Positions 43,701 to 54,320 of a stretch of 64,000 bases of DNA are shown here, piece by piece. Under the pieces are notes generated by a model. It ran no database searches and was not told where the DNA came from. It saw only the letters and a list, made by a program, of their open reading frames with translations. The DNA is from Sorghum bicolor (Eukaryota; Streptophyta; Magnoliopsida; Poales; Poaceae), in NCBI RefSeq assembly GCF_000003195.3, contig NC_012872.2, forward strand, positions 21,128,048 through 21,192,047, read 5' to 3'. The first letter of the stretch is position 1. Each line of letters opens with the position of its first letter. The position numbers and the translations under genes were made by a program.

Positions 43701-44432
43701 ACTTCTTTCAAACCAATATAACTCCTCTTGCTCGGAACTTTTCAATTGTGAAGCACTTAATCCATGTTCTTCTTCATATTTTTCTAATTCAATAAGTTCA
43801 TTTTGATATTCTTTCCTTTTTTTTTCTTAATTCTCCTTGAAGATTAAAACCCCATCCTTTAAAGAATTGTGTGAACAATTTGAGCTTCTGCTGTATCTTG
43901 TCTATAACAGTTTTAGCTCTGCATGGTTTCATCTAGATCTTTTCAACAAGGGGTAAAAAATCAGGATTTTGTAACCACACCAAGTCAAATCTAAACTGGA
44001 TAAAATGAACATTGTTTTCAAATTTTCCAAATGATACACAAAGAGGGTTATGGTCAGAAACTTCCCTAGGTAGACTACTCACGATAGCTTGTGGAAAAAT
44101 GTCCTCCCAATCCTTTGTGACTAAAATTCTATCAAGTTTTTCAAGTACCAGATTTTCCTAGTTATTGGACCAAGTAAACAAACCACCAATCATAATAAGT
44201 TCTTTCAATTCATAGAAGTGAATCAGAGAATTGAAAATTGGGGTACGCCCATGTACCCCATCCATAGTATTTTTTCATTAAGATATCTAATAATATTAAA
44301 GTCTCCACCAATCATCATAGGTTCTGTGTTGGAAGCACAAAAATGAGAAAGTTCAGTAAGGAAAGATAATTTTTTATCTTCTTTAGATGCACCATAAACC
44401 ACTAACAAATTCCATTTCAAGTCGCAATTACA
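40760..44432 (-). pseudogene. LINE ORF2: endonuclease remnant, reverse transcriptase, zf-RVT
   Basis: 44432-44223 is the end of the endonuclease domain (LLVVYGASKEDKK, MMIGGDFNII). 43392-42445 is the reverse transcriptase (NKATGPDKIPIEFYQCCW, KIDFEKAYDKVNW, GVRQGDPLSPNLFN, and QQYADDTIIFL with the catalytic Asp pair at about 42680). A frameshift near 42480 leads to 42505-42209 (EYLGVPVSPSRLK, WKGGTLSLAGRTTLI), and another to 42248-41451, which ends with the zf-RVT region (FTVKSVYNGLT, IWRGKIRAKIKIFLWLL). Weak similarity continues with stops to about 40760. The linker between endonuclease and RT (43400-44220) has many stops and a G15 run. Confidence 0.9.
43517..43531 (+). repeat. Homopolymer of 15 G
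   Basis: Fifteen consecutive G lie within the LINE, between its endonuclease and reverse transcriptase parts. It disrupts the frame there and is prone to length errors in replication or sequencing. Confidence 0.97.
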
Positions 44433-44876
44433 TGTCATGAAGGTACGTGTAACTGTGACTTGAAGGCATCCAGAATAGCATAAGGATGAACTATGTTGAC
44501 TGGAACTTGTAGATGTAGAAGAGACACCCACATGCCTTTGCAAAAGGACATTTATGAAAACATATTCCAGTCTTCTATAGCGTCGTGGTTCCCTGTTTCA
44601 AGACATTCATGCTAAGTCTGTCTTTTAAGAGAAGCCAAAACAAGATCTTATGTTTGGTTCGATGGGAACATTTCCAAAGCCAATTAAACACTGCTGGATA
44701 TTCGAATGGTCAATTAGCATCTTATACATTTGGCTGCCTGAAAAAAATGTGTGTGATCCCCAAATATAAATCCACCAGTCATAATCAGTTGAAGTCTAAA
44801 TAGTTCCTATACTATATTCTAGAGCATTGACTGCAGATAAGCAACAGTTGAGATGGAAGATGAAACTGTTGGTCCC

Positions 44877-45286
44877 TAGGATTCTTGCATAGGTAAGTAG
44901 TAAGCTTACCAACACACACACACACACTCACAACAGCTAGAGGTAAATGAAGGGGTGACAGCAGCACACACACATACACTACATAAACTTTATTGGTCAA
45001 GGTTCTGCCATTTCTAGTTGTGGCAACTCAAAGGCGGATGCCTTTACCTTATATTTATTGCTGATAGAGACTTTAGAAAACAACCCTAGTGGCTTTCTTA
45101 TAAATTACACAAGAGAAGGTTGACGGATAGTTAAGTCTAGTCTACTCTACTCTATAGTCCTACTTGGCTGCTAAACCTTGCTAGGAAATTGCCTTGCAGT
45201 TGCAAGGAGCTTGCACTGTAGTAGCAAGAAGTTTTATCTATAATTTCTTGGAGACTTTTCTGGACAACAGCAGATTATGTCTTATA
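44877..45286 (-). repeat. 3' LTR of Copia element B
   Basis: Left end TGTTGGTCCC; inner end '…gtcttata', probably CA mutated to TA. A purine tract (minus strand TTAGGGGAAGAAC) adjoins it at 45287-45300. A CA microsatellite lies at 44911-44927. The partner LTR is not in the window. Confidence 0.75.
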
Positions 45287-45300
45287 GTTCTTCCCCTAAT

Positions 45301-45437
45301 CTCGCTGCTAACCTAAAACCTTGACCTCATCCATGCCAATCATCTTCCTTAGTTCCATGAACCACAAGCGCCCGAGTGATTTGGTGGGGATGTTAGCGAG
45401 TTGTCTGCCAGTCTCGACAAACTCGATGACAATATGC
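45301..45437 (-). pseudogene. Copia B RNase H C-terminus
   Basis: Reads VIEFVETGRQLANIPTKSLG and ends FMELRKMIGM…, the usual end of a Copia polyprotein. It is the continuation of the frame at 51624-51798, from which it is separated by Copia element A. Confidence 0.88.
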
Positions 45438-45743
45438 TATTAGGAAATAATAAAATAATAGATTGAACATGAGACACAGATTTTTACGTGGAAACCCCTT
45501 GCGGGAAAAATTATGGGCGCCAACCGGCGATCTTCACTATTTGATGAGAGTTTACATAACGCAGGGAATACATTGAGTTGTCTCTCTCTCAACTCTTCCC
45601 ATACAGCTTACAAGATGTATTTATAGAACGGACTGAACTCCCATCAAATACACAAACAAATCCGCTAATAAACATAACCCAAACCACGGGCTCTCTAGGC
45701 GTTCCGGTACGACTCATGTTATAATTCGGATCATATTCTAACA
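45438..45743 (-). repeat. 3' LTR of Copia element A
   Basis: Matches the right LTR over its length, including 'gagacacagatttttacgtgg' in large part and 'ccggcgatcttc'. The minus-strand purine tract GTCTCAAGGTGGAGTT adjoins its inner end (45744-45759). Confidence 0.92.
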
Positions 45744-48087
45744 AACTCCACCTTGAGACGAATTCCATCTTGTAGCAAATGAATTATCATCAACCAACTC
45801 ACTTCAATAATAAATAATCACCGATGCAAAAAAGTAACTAGGACTGAAACTATAATACCAACTAAGCCTGAGCATAGCCCAAACTTAGCTCCAGCAACTA
45901 GCTTTGTGAATATATCAGCGGAATTGTTATGAGTACTTATCTTGCATACCATATCATCACCTTCAGCAATAACAACTCGAATAAAATGATATCTCACATT
46001 AATAGGCTTGTACCTTTTATGAAACATTTGATCCTTAGTTAGACAAATAGCAGTCTAGCAATGACAATGTATAGTAGTGCAAAAAGTAACCCCACAAAGT
46101 TCAGAGTATAAACCTCTCAACCAAATAGCTTCTTTACAAGCTTTAGAAATAGCCATATATTCAACTTCTGTTGTAGACAAAGCAACACTAGGCAGCAAAC
46201 ATGCTTTCTAGCTAATAGCAAAACCACTAATTGTGAAAACATAACCTGTGAGAGATCTCCTCTTATCCAAATCACTAGCATAATCAGAATCAACATAACC
46301 AACAAGTCCATCTCTAGATTTCCCAAATTGCAAACAGGCATTAGAAGTACCTCGCAAATATCTGAAAATCCATTGAACAACCCTCCAATGCTCCTTACTA
46401 GGATTAGCCATGAATCTACTGGCAACATTCAATGCATGAGATAAATCAGGACGAGAACAAACCATGACATACATAAGAGAACCAACTGCATTGGAATATG
46501 GAACTCTAGACATGTACTCAATTTCATCATCTAAATCTAGACATAAATCTAAGGATAATCTGAAATGTGCAGCTAATGGAGTACTCACTGGTTTTGAGTA
46601 TGCATATTAAAACGACGCAGAACCTTATCAATATAACCTTGCTAATTGAGGTACAATTTACCAGATTTTCTATCTCTAGTAATTTCCATACCAAGAATTT
46701 TCTTAGCTGCACCTAAGTCCTTCATCTCAAATTCTTTACTCAATTGTGCCTTCAATTTAGCTATTTCTAATTTATCTTTTGTAGCAATCAACATATCATC
46801 AATATAAAGAAGTAAATAAATAGCTGAGCCATTAACAATCTTCAAATAAATACAGCTATCATAATTAGACCACTTAAAACTATGAGAGAGCATAAACAAG
46901 TCAAACCTCTTGTACCATTGCTAGGAGATTGCTTTAAACCATAAAGAGACTTCTTTAGTCTACACATAAGGTTTTCTTTTCCAGGAATAACAAAACCTTT
47001 AGGTTGATTCATATAAATGTCTTCTTCCAACTCCCCATGTAAGAATACAGTTTTAACATCAAGTTGCTCAAGTTCATAATCATGCATGGCAACAATACTA
47101 AGCAAAGTGCGAAAAGAATGCTTAACAACTAGGGAAAAGACATCATTATAATCAATACCTAGAATCTGGCTATGGCCTTTAGCAAACAACATTGCTTTAT
47201 ATCTTGCTAGCTCACTAGCAAAAATACCCTCCTTTCTTTTGAAAATCCATTTGCAACGGACGAGCTTTTTATCCTTGGGCAATTTTACTAAATCCCAAGT
47301 ACCATTCTTTTCAAGTGACTCCATCTCATCTTGCATAGTGGTCATCCAATTGTTGCAATCAGCAGAAGTAATAGCCTCAAAATAATTAGAAGGTTCTAAA
47401 TTACCTTCAATCTCTTCTGCAATACTCATAGCATAAGCAACATTGCATTCTTTAATATATCTGTTAATAAGCTTGGGCTACCTTCTATCCCTACCAACAG
47501 CAACCGAACGTTATGGAGACTGCACAACTAGAGAAGAATGCTCAATAATAGATGAATTATTAACATTGGAGAAATTTTAGCAATAGGTGTATCTTGGACA
47601 AATCCATTATCAACCTTTGGTGCATCAATTAAGTGCTCCACCTGCGCACTTACTTTCTCTCCCTCAACAGGAGCATGAACAAAAGGATTGTCAACAAACA
47701 TAACAGTCTCATTAAAGATAACATTCCTACTAAGCATAGCCTTCTGAGTCTGGGGATTCCATAATTTATAACCTTTAACACCATGTTGATAATCAATAAA
47801 AATACATTTAACAGCTCAAAGGCTCCAATTTACCATTATCAACGTGAGCATAAGTAGTACAACTGCAAACTCTCAATTGTAAATAATCAGCTGGAGATCC
47901 AAACCATACCTCATTTGGAGTTTTCTTATCAACAGGAATCGAGGGTGAATGATTAATAAGATAGCAAGCAGTGGAAGCAGCTTCAGCCCAAAAATGCTTA
48001 TTCAAGCCAATATTTGTAACACTTGGCCTAGGGTTTAATAGAATTAATAGGAGACTTATACCAATAAGTTGCAACTTCTTTTACGGA

Positions 48088-48180
48088 AGCCCATCTCCAA
48101 AGAACTCTAAAGTTAAGCGTGCTTGGCCTGGAGAAATTTAGGGATGGGTGACCCACCGGGAAGTACTTCCCGGGTGCGCA
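48088..48180 (+). ncRNA. 5S rRNA-like domain in Cassandra LTR 1
   Basis: Contains the 5S box A region AAGTTAAGCGTGCTTGG and box C-like GGATGGGTGACCC followed by GGGAAGT. These are the internal RNA polymerase III promoter parts. The body differs from true 5S rRNA, so it is a derived promoter rather than an rRNA gene. Confidence 0.88.
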
Positions 48181-48298
48181 CGAGTGAGGATAAAATGTGC
48201 AGAAAAGACTAGTCTTGGTCTGTGGGGACTGACTATATCCTAGAAAAAGCTGCCAGATATAAGCGGGCCCAGCCTCATGGAGGTGGGACGTTACAGAA

Positions 48299-48310
48299 TG
48301 GTATCAGAGC
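48299..48310 (+). promoter_or_regulatory. Primer binding site of Cassandra
   Basis: TGGTATCAGAGC, complementary to initiator-Met tRNA, lies 3 bp after LTR 1. Confidence 0.93.
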
Positions 48311-48572
48311 TGACCCTCACGGTTTCACGGACACGTGTGTCGCAGTTGCGCAAGCATGGTGTACATGGTTGGTGTGGATCCAGAGTGGTCACGCAGCATG
48401 ACACATGCGCTGACACTAGACATATGGACATAACTAAGAGGGGACGTTTCTGGCTTGAGGTTGCTCGACGAGGACGTCGATCTCTTAATGGGGTGAGGAT
48501 GTAACACCCGGCCCAGGGCTTAATAGGATTAATAAGAAGACTCATACCAACAAGTTGTAACTTCTTTTACAG

Positions 48573-48665
48573 AAGCTCATCTCTAAAGAACTCTAAAGTT
48601 AAGCGTGCTGGCCTAGAGAAATTTAGGGATGGGTGACCGAGCGAGATGTACTTCCTAGGTGCAGA
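48573..48665 (+). ncRNA. 5S rRNA-like domain in Cassandra LTR 2
   Basis: Same region as in LTR 1 (AAGTTAAGCGTGCTGG, GGATGGGTGACCG) with more changes in box C, including loss of the CCGGGAAGT form. Confidence 0.85.
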
Positions 48666-48778
48666 CGAGTGAGGACAAAGTGTGCAGAAAAGACTAGTCT
48701 TGGTCTGTGGGGACTGACTATATCTTAGAAAACTGCCAGATGTAAGCGGGCCCAGCCTCATAGAGGTGGGACGTTATA

Positions 48779-48953
48779 GTATTAGACAACATGCAACGGG
48801 TACTTCCCGGGTGTGCACGAGTGAGGACAAAGTGTGCAGAAAAGACTAGTCTTGGTCTGTGGGGACTGACTATATCCTAGAAAAGCTGCCAGATGTAAGC
48901 GGGCCCAGCCTCGTGGAGGTGGGACGTTACAGTATTAGACAACATGCAACGGG
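48779..48953 (+). repeat. Extra partial Cassandra LTR with duplicated host flank
   Basis: After LTR 2 the 22-bp host stretch 'gtattagacaacatgcaacg'gg is followed by a third LTR piece (48801-48931, from 'tacttcccgggtg' to the TTACA end), then the same 22 bp again (48932-48953). Confidence 0.92.
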
Positions 48954-51307
48954 CTCTAGACATGATAGTTCTGTTCATATGCTCAGCTACACCATTCTAT
49001 TGAGATGTATAAGGAATAGCGTAGTGCCTAACAATGTCTTGAGACTTGCAATATGCATTAAATTTATTAGAACAAATTTCCATCCCATTATCAGTGCAAA
49101 GCCTTTTAACCTTCTTCTCAATTTGATTTTTAATCATAATCTTCCACTCTTTAAATGCTGAAAATGCTTCTGATTTATGCTTTAATAAATAAGGCCATAC
49201 CTTATGAGAATAATCATCAATGATCGTCAACATATAACGAGAACAACCAATAGAAGGCTTGCGAGATGGTCCTCATAAATCAGAATGCACATAATCAAGA
49301 ATACCTTTACTTTTATAAGTATAGGTATTAAACGACATCCTCCTGTGTTTGCCAAACACACAATGCTCACAAACCTTTAACTTACTGATGCTATGTTCAT
49401 CAAGAAGTCCTCTCTTGCACAATTTATGCAAGCCTTGCTCACTCATATGTCCAAGACACATATGCCAAAGATTAGTAGCATCAGAATTAGATGGTGAATC
49501 AGAAATTGCAGTAGCATCACCTGTAATTGTAGTACCATGAAGATGGTATAAATTTGCAAATTTCAATACACCTTTCATCACAATAAGAGAACCTTTTAAC
49601 ATCTTTAAAACTCCATCTCCACCGAAGTAATTGTACCCTTTAACATTAAGAGTACTGAGAGAAATAAGATTCTTGCTCATGCTTTGAACATGCCTCACAT
49701 CAGTCAAAGTTCTGGCAATGCCATCAAGCATTTTAATCTGAATAGATCTAATGCCAACAATATCAAGAGGACTGCCATCACCCAGTCTAACATAACCTCC
49801 ACCTTAGAGAGAATCATAGGTGATAAACCAATCTCTATTAATGCATATATGAAAAGAAGCAGCGGAATCAAGAATCCATTCATCATCACTATTAGCACAT
49901 CCAGCAAAAGCAACAAGCGAATCACCATTAGAATAATCTTCTTTAGAAGCAGCAATAGAAGCATTACCTCGATCATTGGATTTACCTTTCTCTCTATATG
50001 TGCTAGTTCTCTTCTCTTTATTTTTCAATTTTGAATCAATCCTCGATAAAGTGAGTATCCTTCTTGCAGTACTTCCATAATTTCTCACCTCTTCCTCGAG
50101 ACTTTGATCGGCCTTTATAACCATTGCAACTTTTGCCTCTATTGCGATTAAATTTATTTTCTGTCCTCCCGTGAATAGACAATGCTTCTCCTTTACAAGG
50201 AGAAACTTCAGAAGACACCATCTGTTTCATCTTTTCCTTGGCATGCAATGCCTCAGAAACCTCATCAAGCGTTAGAGAATCATGACTATATAATAGCGTA
50301 TCTCTGAAGTTTTCAAATGAACTAGGCAAAGAGCACAAAAGAATAAGACCCAAATCCTCATAATCATAATCTACATCCATAGCCTGTAGATTACAAACGA
50401 TCTCCGTGAAGACCAAAAATGGTTAAGCACAGAGGCACCCTCTTGCAACTTGTGCGTATATAACTTCGTCTTCAAATGCATCTGGCTTGTCAAATTCTTA
50501 GACATGCAAATTGACTCTAACTTGAGCCATAAATCAGTTGCACTATTCTTCTACAAACAATCTTGCAAAATATTATTTGAAAGATGAAGCTGAATTTGAG
50601 TCAAGGCCTTCTGATCTTTTCTTTTCTCCTCATCGGTCCAAGATTTAGAACCCTTGTTACTTAATTTATAAAGAGCATCACCCACTTCAGCCTATGTAAG
50701 AATAGCCCTCATCTTGACTTGCCATAGAGCAAACCTCGTATCATGATCCAGTTGAGGAATATCATATTTCATCGAAGACATGGTGAAGAAATAATAGCAA
50801 TAACCAGAATAAAATAATCTGTAGAAATTTAGGTGTAACCCTGGCAAAAACCTGCAGCCTGGTACACGATCTATGTACGTCTAGCTGAAATCAGCCAAGG
50901 AACAAATCTTCTAGTACAAATCCTGTGTGTGCTTAGCAAAATTCACAATTTTTCCACCCCACGCAAAGGGACCGTGATTCTGCTCTTGCAGTCCTCGGTC
51001 TACGTGTTAGATGACACTCCAAACCTCTAGTCACGGTCACGAGCAGCAGGGCACCCAGCGGCAGCAACGGATCGCCTTGAGACAGTACAACAGTCAATTG
51101 ATTTTTCTCCTGACCAGAAAAGTTGCGGCAGCTCTTGTGGATTGATGAAACGATGAAGGCAGCTCCGACTCGACGTAGACTCCGCCTTGGACTTGTCAAA
51201 GGATACGACGAGTCGCCGATAGGCACGTAATACAAGCATCGAGTGTAGCAGCCTGATGACGGCGGCAGATAGGGAATTCAACCATATTTTTTTCAATCTC
51301 GTGTCTT

Positions 51308-51319
51308 GCTCTAATACCA
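51308..51319 (-). promoter_or_regulatory. Primer binding site of Copia A
   Basis: The minus strand reads TGGTATTAGAGC, one base from the tRNA-Met primer form, four bases inside the 5' LTR. Confidence 0.88.
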
Positions 51320-51323
51320 TATT

Positions 51324-51623
51324 TGTTAGGAAATAATACAATAATAGATCGAACACGAGACACAGATTTTTATGTGGAAAACCCTTGTGCAAAAAACCAC
51401 GGGCGCCGACCGGCGATCTTCGCTATATGATGAGAGTTTACAGAACCGGAGAGAATACAATAAGTTGTCTCTCTCAACTCTTCCCATATGACTTACAAGA
51501 TATATTTATAGAACGGACTGACTCCAGTCAAATACAGAAACAAATCCATTAATCAACATAACCCAAACCGCGGGCCCTCTAGGCGTCCCATAGGACTCAC
51601 GTTATAATTCGGATAATCCAACA
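51324..51623 (-). repeat. 5' LTR of Copia element A
   Basis: TGTTAGGAAAT…CCAACA, with a minus-strand TATA (TATAAATATA, 51501-51510). Confidence 0.93.
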
Positions 51624-53281
51624 TTTGCCCTCCATCGACGTAGTCCCAGAGGAAGTTGAATTTGATGTCATGTTCTTGCTCCGGTCGTGGAGGATAGGGT
51701 TCCTTAGCGAGGGTGATGGCAGGCTTATTGTCCACCACCAGAGCTAGCGGGTGAGGTTCCTCGTTAGTCAGCTCGCCCAAAAGCCGCTGTAGCCACATAG
51801 CCTGTCATGCGGTTGTGGCTGCTTCACCATACTTTGCCTCACATATCGATAGCACCACGATCTTTTGCTTTAGCGACTGCAAAGCAACGATGGCTGCTCC
51901 AAGGAAGACGAGCACACCAGAGGTGCTCCGTCGACCATCAATGTCACCTACCATGTGTGCCTCGCTGAATATAGTGAGCCTTAGCCCACCTTTGCTGGCT
52001 TGCTTGGGGAAGATGATCGTTTGATCAAGCAACCCTTTCATTTAGCGCAATAGCCTCTTGACCGCCATCCAATGATCTTCTCATGAGTCCTCCATGAAAC
52101 GACTGATGTACCCAACCGTGAACGCAATGTTCGGTCGGGTATGAGTGAGGTAATGCAGCCCACTAACGTTGCTCTGGCAGCACGGCGCGTCAACCTTCAC
52201 AGCAGTGCTATGCTTGCTTAGCTTCAACCGCTCTTCCATCAGAGTCATGCATGGCATGCAGTCTACCATGCCACCGCGCTCACATAGGCACGCTGGCCTA
52301 GGGAGATGTGTTCCTTCCTCTGCCTCACGTGAATGTCGAGGTAGTAGGAGAGCATGTCGAGATCACTCATCCTGAAGCGAGCTTCCATCTCATGGTTGAT
52401 GTGATCAATGTCCTCTGCTCATGCTCCAATGGCAATCAATTCATCCACATACATGCCAAAGACGAGCTCCTCCTTCCCCCTTCGCCATGTGTAGAGCACA
52501 TGCTCTGTAGTGCAGTGAGTGAACCCAAGCTCACCTAAGGTAGCATCGATCTTGGCATTCCACGTCCGAGGGGCTTGCCGCAGCCCATAGAGCGTCTTCC
52601 ACAGCTTGAGCACCATGTGCTCAACACCTTTGATGGCGAAGCCCGAAGGTTGCTTGACGAAGATTGTCTCTGCAAGCTCACTGTTTAGGAATGCAGACTT
52701 GACATCATGGTGGTGGACATGCCAATCCTTCGCTGCTATCATAGCTAGGGATGAAAATGGTATAGATATTTTCCGACCATATTCGAGACCGAATTCGTTT
52801 AGAGGAGTTCAGATCTGTCCATATTTGAGTCCGAAGATTCAACATCCAATTCTGTATCCGTATTTGAATACTTAAATTGTACATTTATGATGTCGACATC
52901 CAATCCTATCTTACCGGACATGGTAGACATTATGTGTATTCGAATCCGAATTCGACTAAAAATATGAAAACAAATATGATATTAGTGATATCCGTCCGTA
53001 TCTGATACATTTTCATTCCTAGCCAACAGCAATCGAATGGACTCCATTCGCACCACCGAAGCAAAGACTTCCTCGAAATGAATGCCCTCACACTACACAA
53101 AACTATGGGCAAAAAGCCTAGCCTTGTACTTGACAATGGCACCGCGCTCATCCCGCTTAACCTTGTATACCCACTTTATCCCAATCAGTCTGTAGTAGGC
53201 CAGTGGATCCACCAGCTCCCATGTCCTATTGTCCTCGATCGCCCTCATCTCCTCCAACATTGCCCGACACCAATTAGCATC
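51624..53281 (-). pseudogene. Copia B reverse transcriptase and RNase H
   Basis: From right to left: CRAMLEEMRAIEDNRTWELV, IGIKWVYKVKRDERG, then after the small MITE DWHVHHHDVKSAFLNSEL, LYGLRQAPRTWNAKID and GMYVDELIAIGA. The RT catalytic pair reads YVDE instead of YVDD (Glu at about 52437-52439). RNase H follows with LHYLTHTRPNIAF, VGDIDGRRSTSGVLVFLG and LALVVDNKPAITLAKEP, with stops near 52080, 52045 and 51803. The frame DYVDGGQ is cut at 51624 by Copia A. Confidence 0.9.
52746..53021. mobile_element. hAT-like MITE, 276 bp
   Basis: TAGGGATGAAAATGG…ACATTTTCATTCCTA gives terminal inverted repeats. It interrupts the Copia B reverse transcriptase, whose sequence joins across it (…LLLA then MIAAKDW). 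The target duplication could not be fixed because flank and end share TAGC. The interior has several ATCCGAAT-like words and no coding frame. Confidence 0.82.
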
Positions 53282-53819
53282 ACGCACTACAAGAAATACA
53301 TAGCTTTTTAACGTTTTTAGTATGACAATTGTAAGAATGTTACTATATCATTCATTTTGTGGCATTATATTTTAGGCATAGTGACCCAGTGACAATTTAA
53401 AGTTGTATGTCACAATAAATGTCATTTAACAAGTCTGATTTCATCTAGTGACAATAATTTTTCCATTTGAATTTAATCACTATCCTAAAATTCTGTTTGA
53501 AGTTCATATATTTTCAAATTCAATTATTTGAGTTATTTAAACAAAGTCATATGGATAAATGTTAATAACAAAAGTTGTAGATATCGATAAGTTTTACAAC
53601 TTTGTTGTTGATGACTTATTTATTTGAAGTCATTTACTCCAATATTTCACAAATTGATACATTTCAGCTAGTAAAACAAAAGAAAAAACATTAAGCTATG
53701 TTGGGCTGAAAATAAATGCTAAATTCAGCCCAACTCAAATCTGGCTCATGCTTAGCCGTGGGATCAAAACATGGATGACTCAAATGCAGCCGATCTTTGA
53801 TAAAATCCCCCAAACCATA

Positions 53820-54320
53820 CTTGGCTCTCTCTATCCGCCATCACCCCTGACACTTCCTCCTCGCCTGTCTCCACCAGCGGCCGCCCCCGATAGCACATCT
53901 CACCACCGATGGTTGCTCCGCATGGATCACATCCCTGCCTATTAGATCCATGTGCCTCCAGATCCATGCTTGCCAAGACAAGCTGTAAACGCGTGCACTG
54001 ACGACAGTGGCGGCGAACGGCAAACATCCCCTGATGGGTTATTGTCCTGTTGCAGATCCGACCATAGGCAGGATCCATCGAGCGCACGGAGGTTGCCGCT
54101 GCGGACGAGTCGTGGGGTGTCGAGATGCCGCTGTGGCTGCGCATCGGGAGCGCTCATCGGCGGGCGGGGCCTACCATACTGACGCCGTCATGAAAGATTG
54201 AGGACGATGGAGGCTAGGAGGGGACCTCCGATTTCACTGTAGCGAGGAGGAGCTCGGCGTTGACTTTGGTGCGCTAGCTCAGTGCTAGCCTCTAGGAGCA
54301 CGGCAATGGAGAACTGGACT
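53820..54320. other. GC-rich block inside the CACTA element
   Basis: Composition changes sharply here against AT-rich surroundings. Open frames exist on both strands (for example 53764-54144 minus, 126 codons) but none shows a domain I recognise. GTGAG at 54324 could be a splice donor. It may be a captured host gene fragment. Confidence 0.4.

Larger units (their letters stand above)
40710..44432 (-). mobile_element. L1-type LINE, 5'-truncated
   Basis: Flanked by a perfect 14-bp duplication TGTCATGAAGGTAC (40696-40709 and 44433-44446). The 3' end has a short A-tail (T-run at 40711-40718 on the plus strand). It starts inside the endonuclease domain, so it is 5'-truncated, as is common for target-primed insertion. 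The length is 3.7 kb. Confidence 0.92.
40510..44876 (-). mobile_element. Older LINE fragment, split by a younger LINE
   Basis: On the minus strand 44876-44447 carries a LINE zinc-finger/RVT tail (NWLWKCSHRTKHKILFWLLL), and 40695-40510 continues with the usual C-terminal phrase (MTTRNNLVFQS). The two join across the younger LINE once one copy of its target duplication is removed. The fragment has frame breaks and stops abutting the Copia LTR at 44877. Confidence 0.7.
48015..48778 (+). mobile_element. Cassandra TRIM element
   Basis: Two LTRs (48015-48295 and 48500-48778) starting TGTAACAC flank 204 bp with a tRNA-Met primer site and a purine tract (AATGGGGTGAGGA, 48488-48499). It encodes no protein. 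The LTRs carry 5S rRNA-like sequence, the hallmark of Cassandra. The flanks ATATT and GTATT are a target duplication with one mismatch, inside the Copia A integrase. Confidence 0.93.
45790..50781 (-). pseudogene. Copia A gag-pol
   Basis: Gag begins at the ATG at 50781 and ends with a Cys-containing knuckle (WKYCKKDTHFIEDC) near 50040. Protease WILDSAASFHIC is at about 49880. Pre-integrase LWHMCLGHMSEQGLHKLC and integrase (IDDYSHKVWPYL, LCTDNGMEI) follow; integrase is interrupted at 48932 by Cassandra and resumes at 48014 (LNKHFWAEAASTACYLIN). RT shows NGTWDLVKLPKDKKLVRCKW, LDVKTVFLHGELEEDIYM and YIDDMLIA (about 46800). RNase H shows GSLMYVMVCSRPDLSHA and YVDSDYASDLDKRRS. Frameshifts lie near 50415, 47735 and 46900, with stops near 50695, 50550, 49272 and 49000. 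Confidence 0.92.
45438..51623 (-). mobile_element. Copia element A (Tork/Tnt1-like), complete with LTRs
   Basis: LTRs 45438-45743 and 51324-51623 (306 and 300 bp) flank a full Copia coding region in minus orientation. The flanks TATGC (45433-45437) and TTTGC (51624-51628) are a target duplication with one mismatch. The left LTR begins TA instead of TG. The gag start (KYDIPQLDHDTRFALWQVKM) and pol resemble Tnt1-94-type elements. Confidence 0.93.

Noticed and set aside
48088..48180. True 5S rRNA gene
   Set aside because: Only the internal promoter boxes and part of the body match; it is repeated within LTR-like segments with primer site and purine tract, so it belongs to Cassandra.
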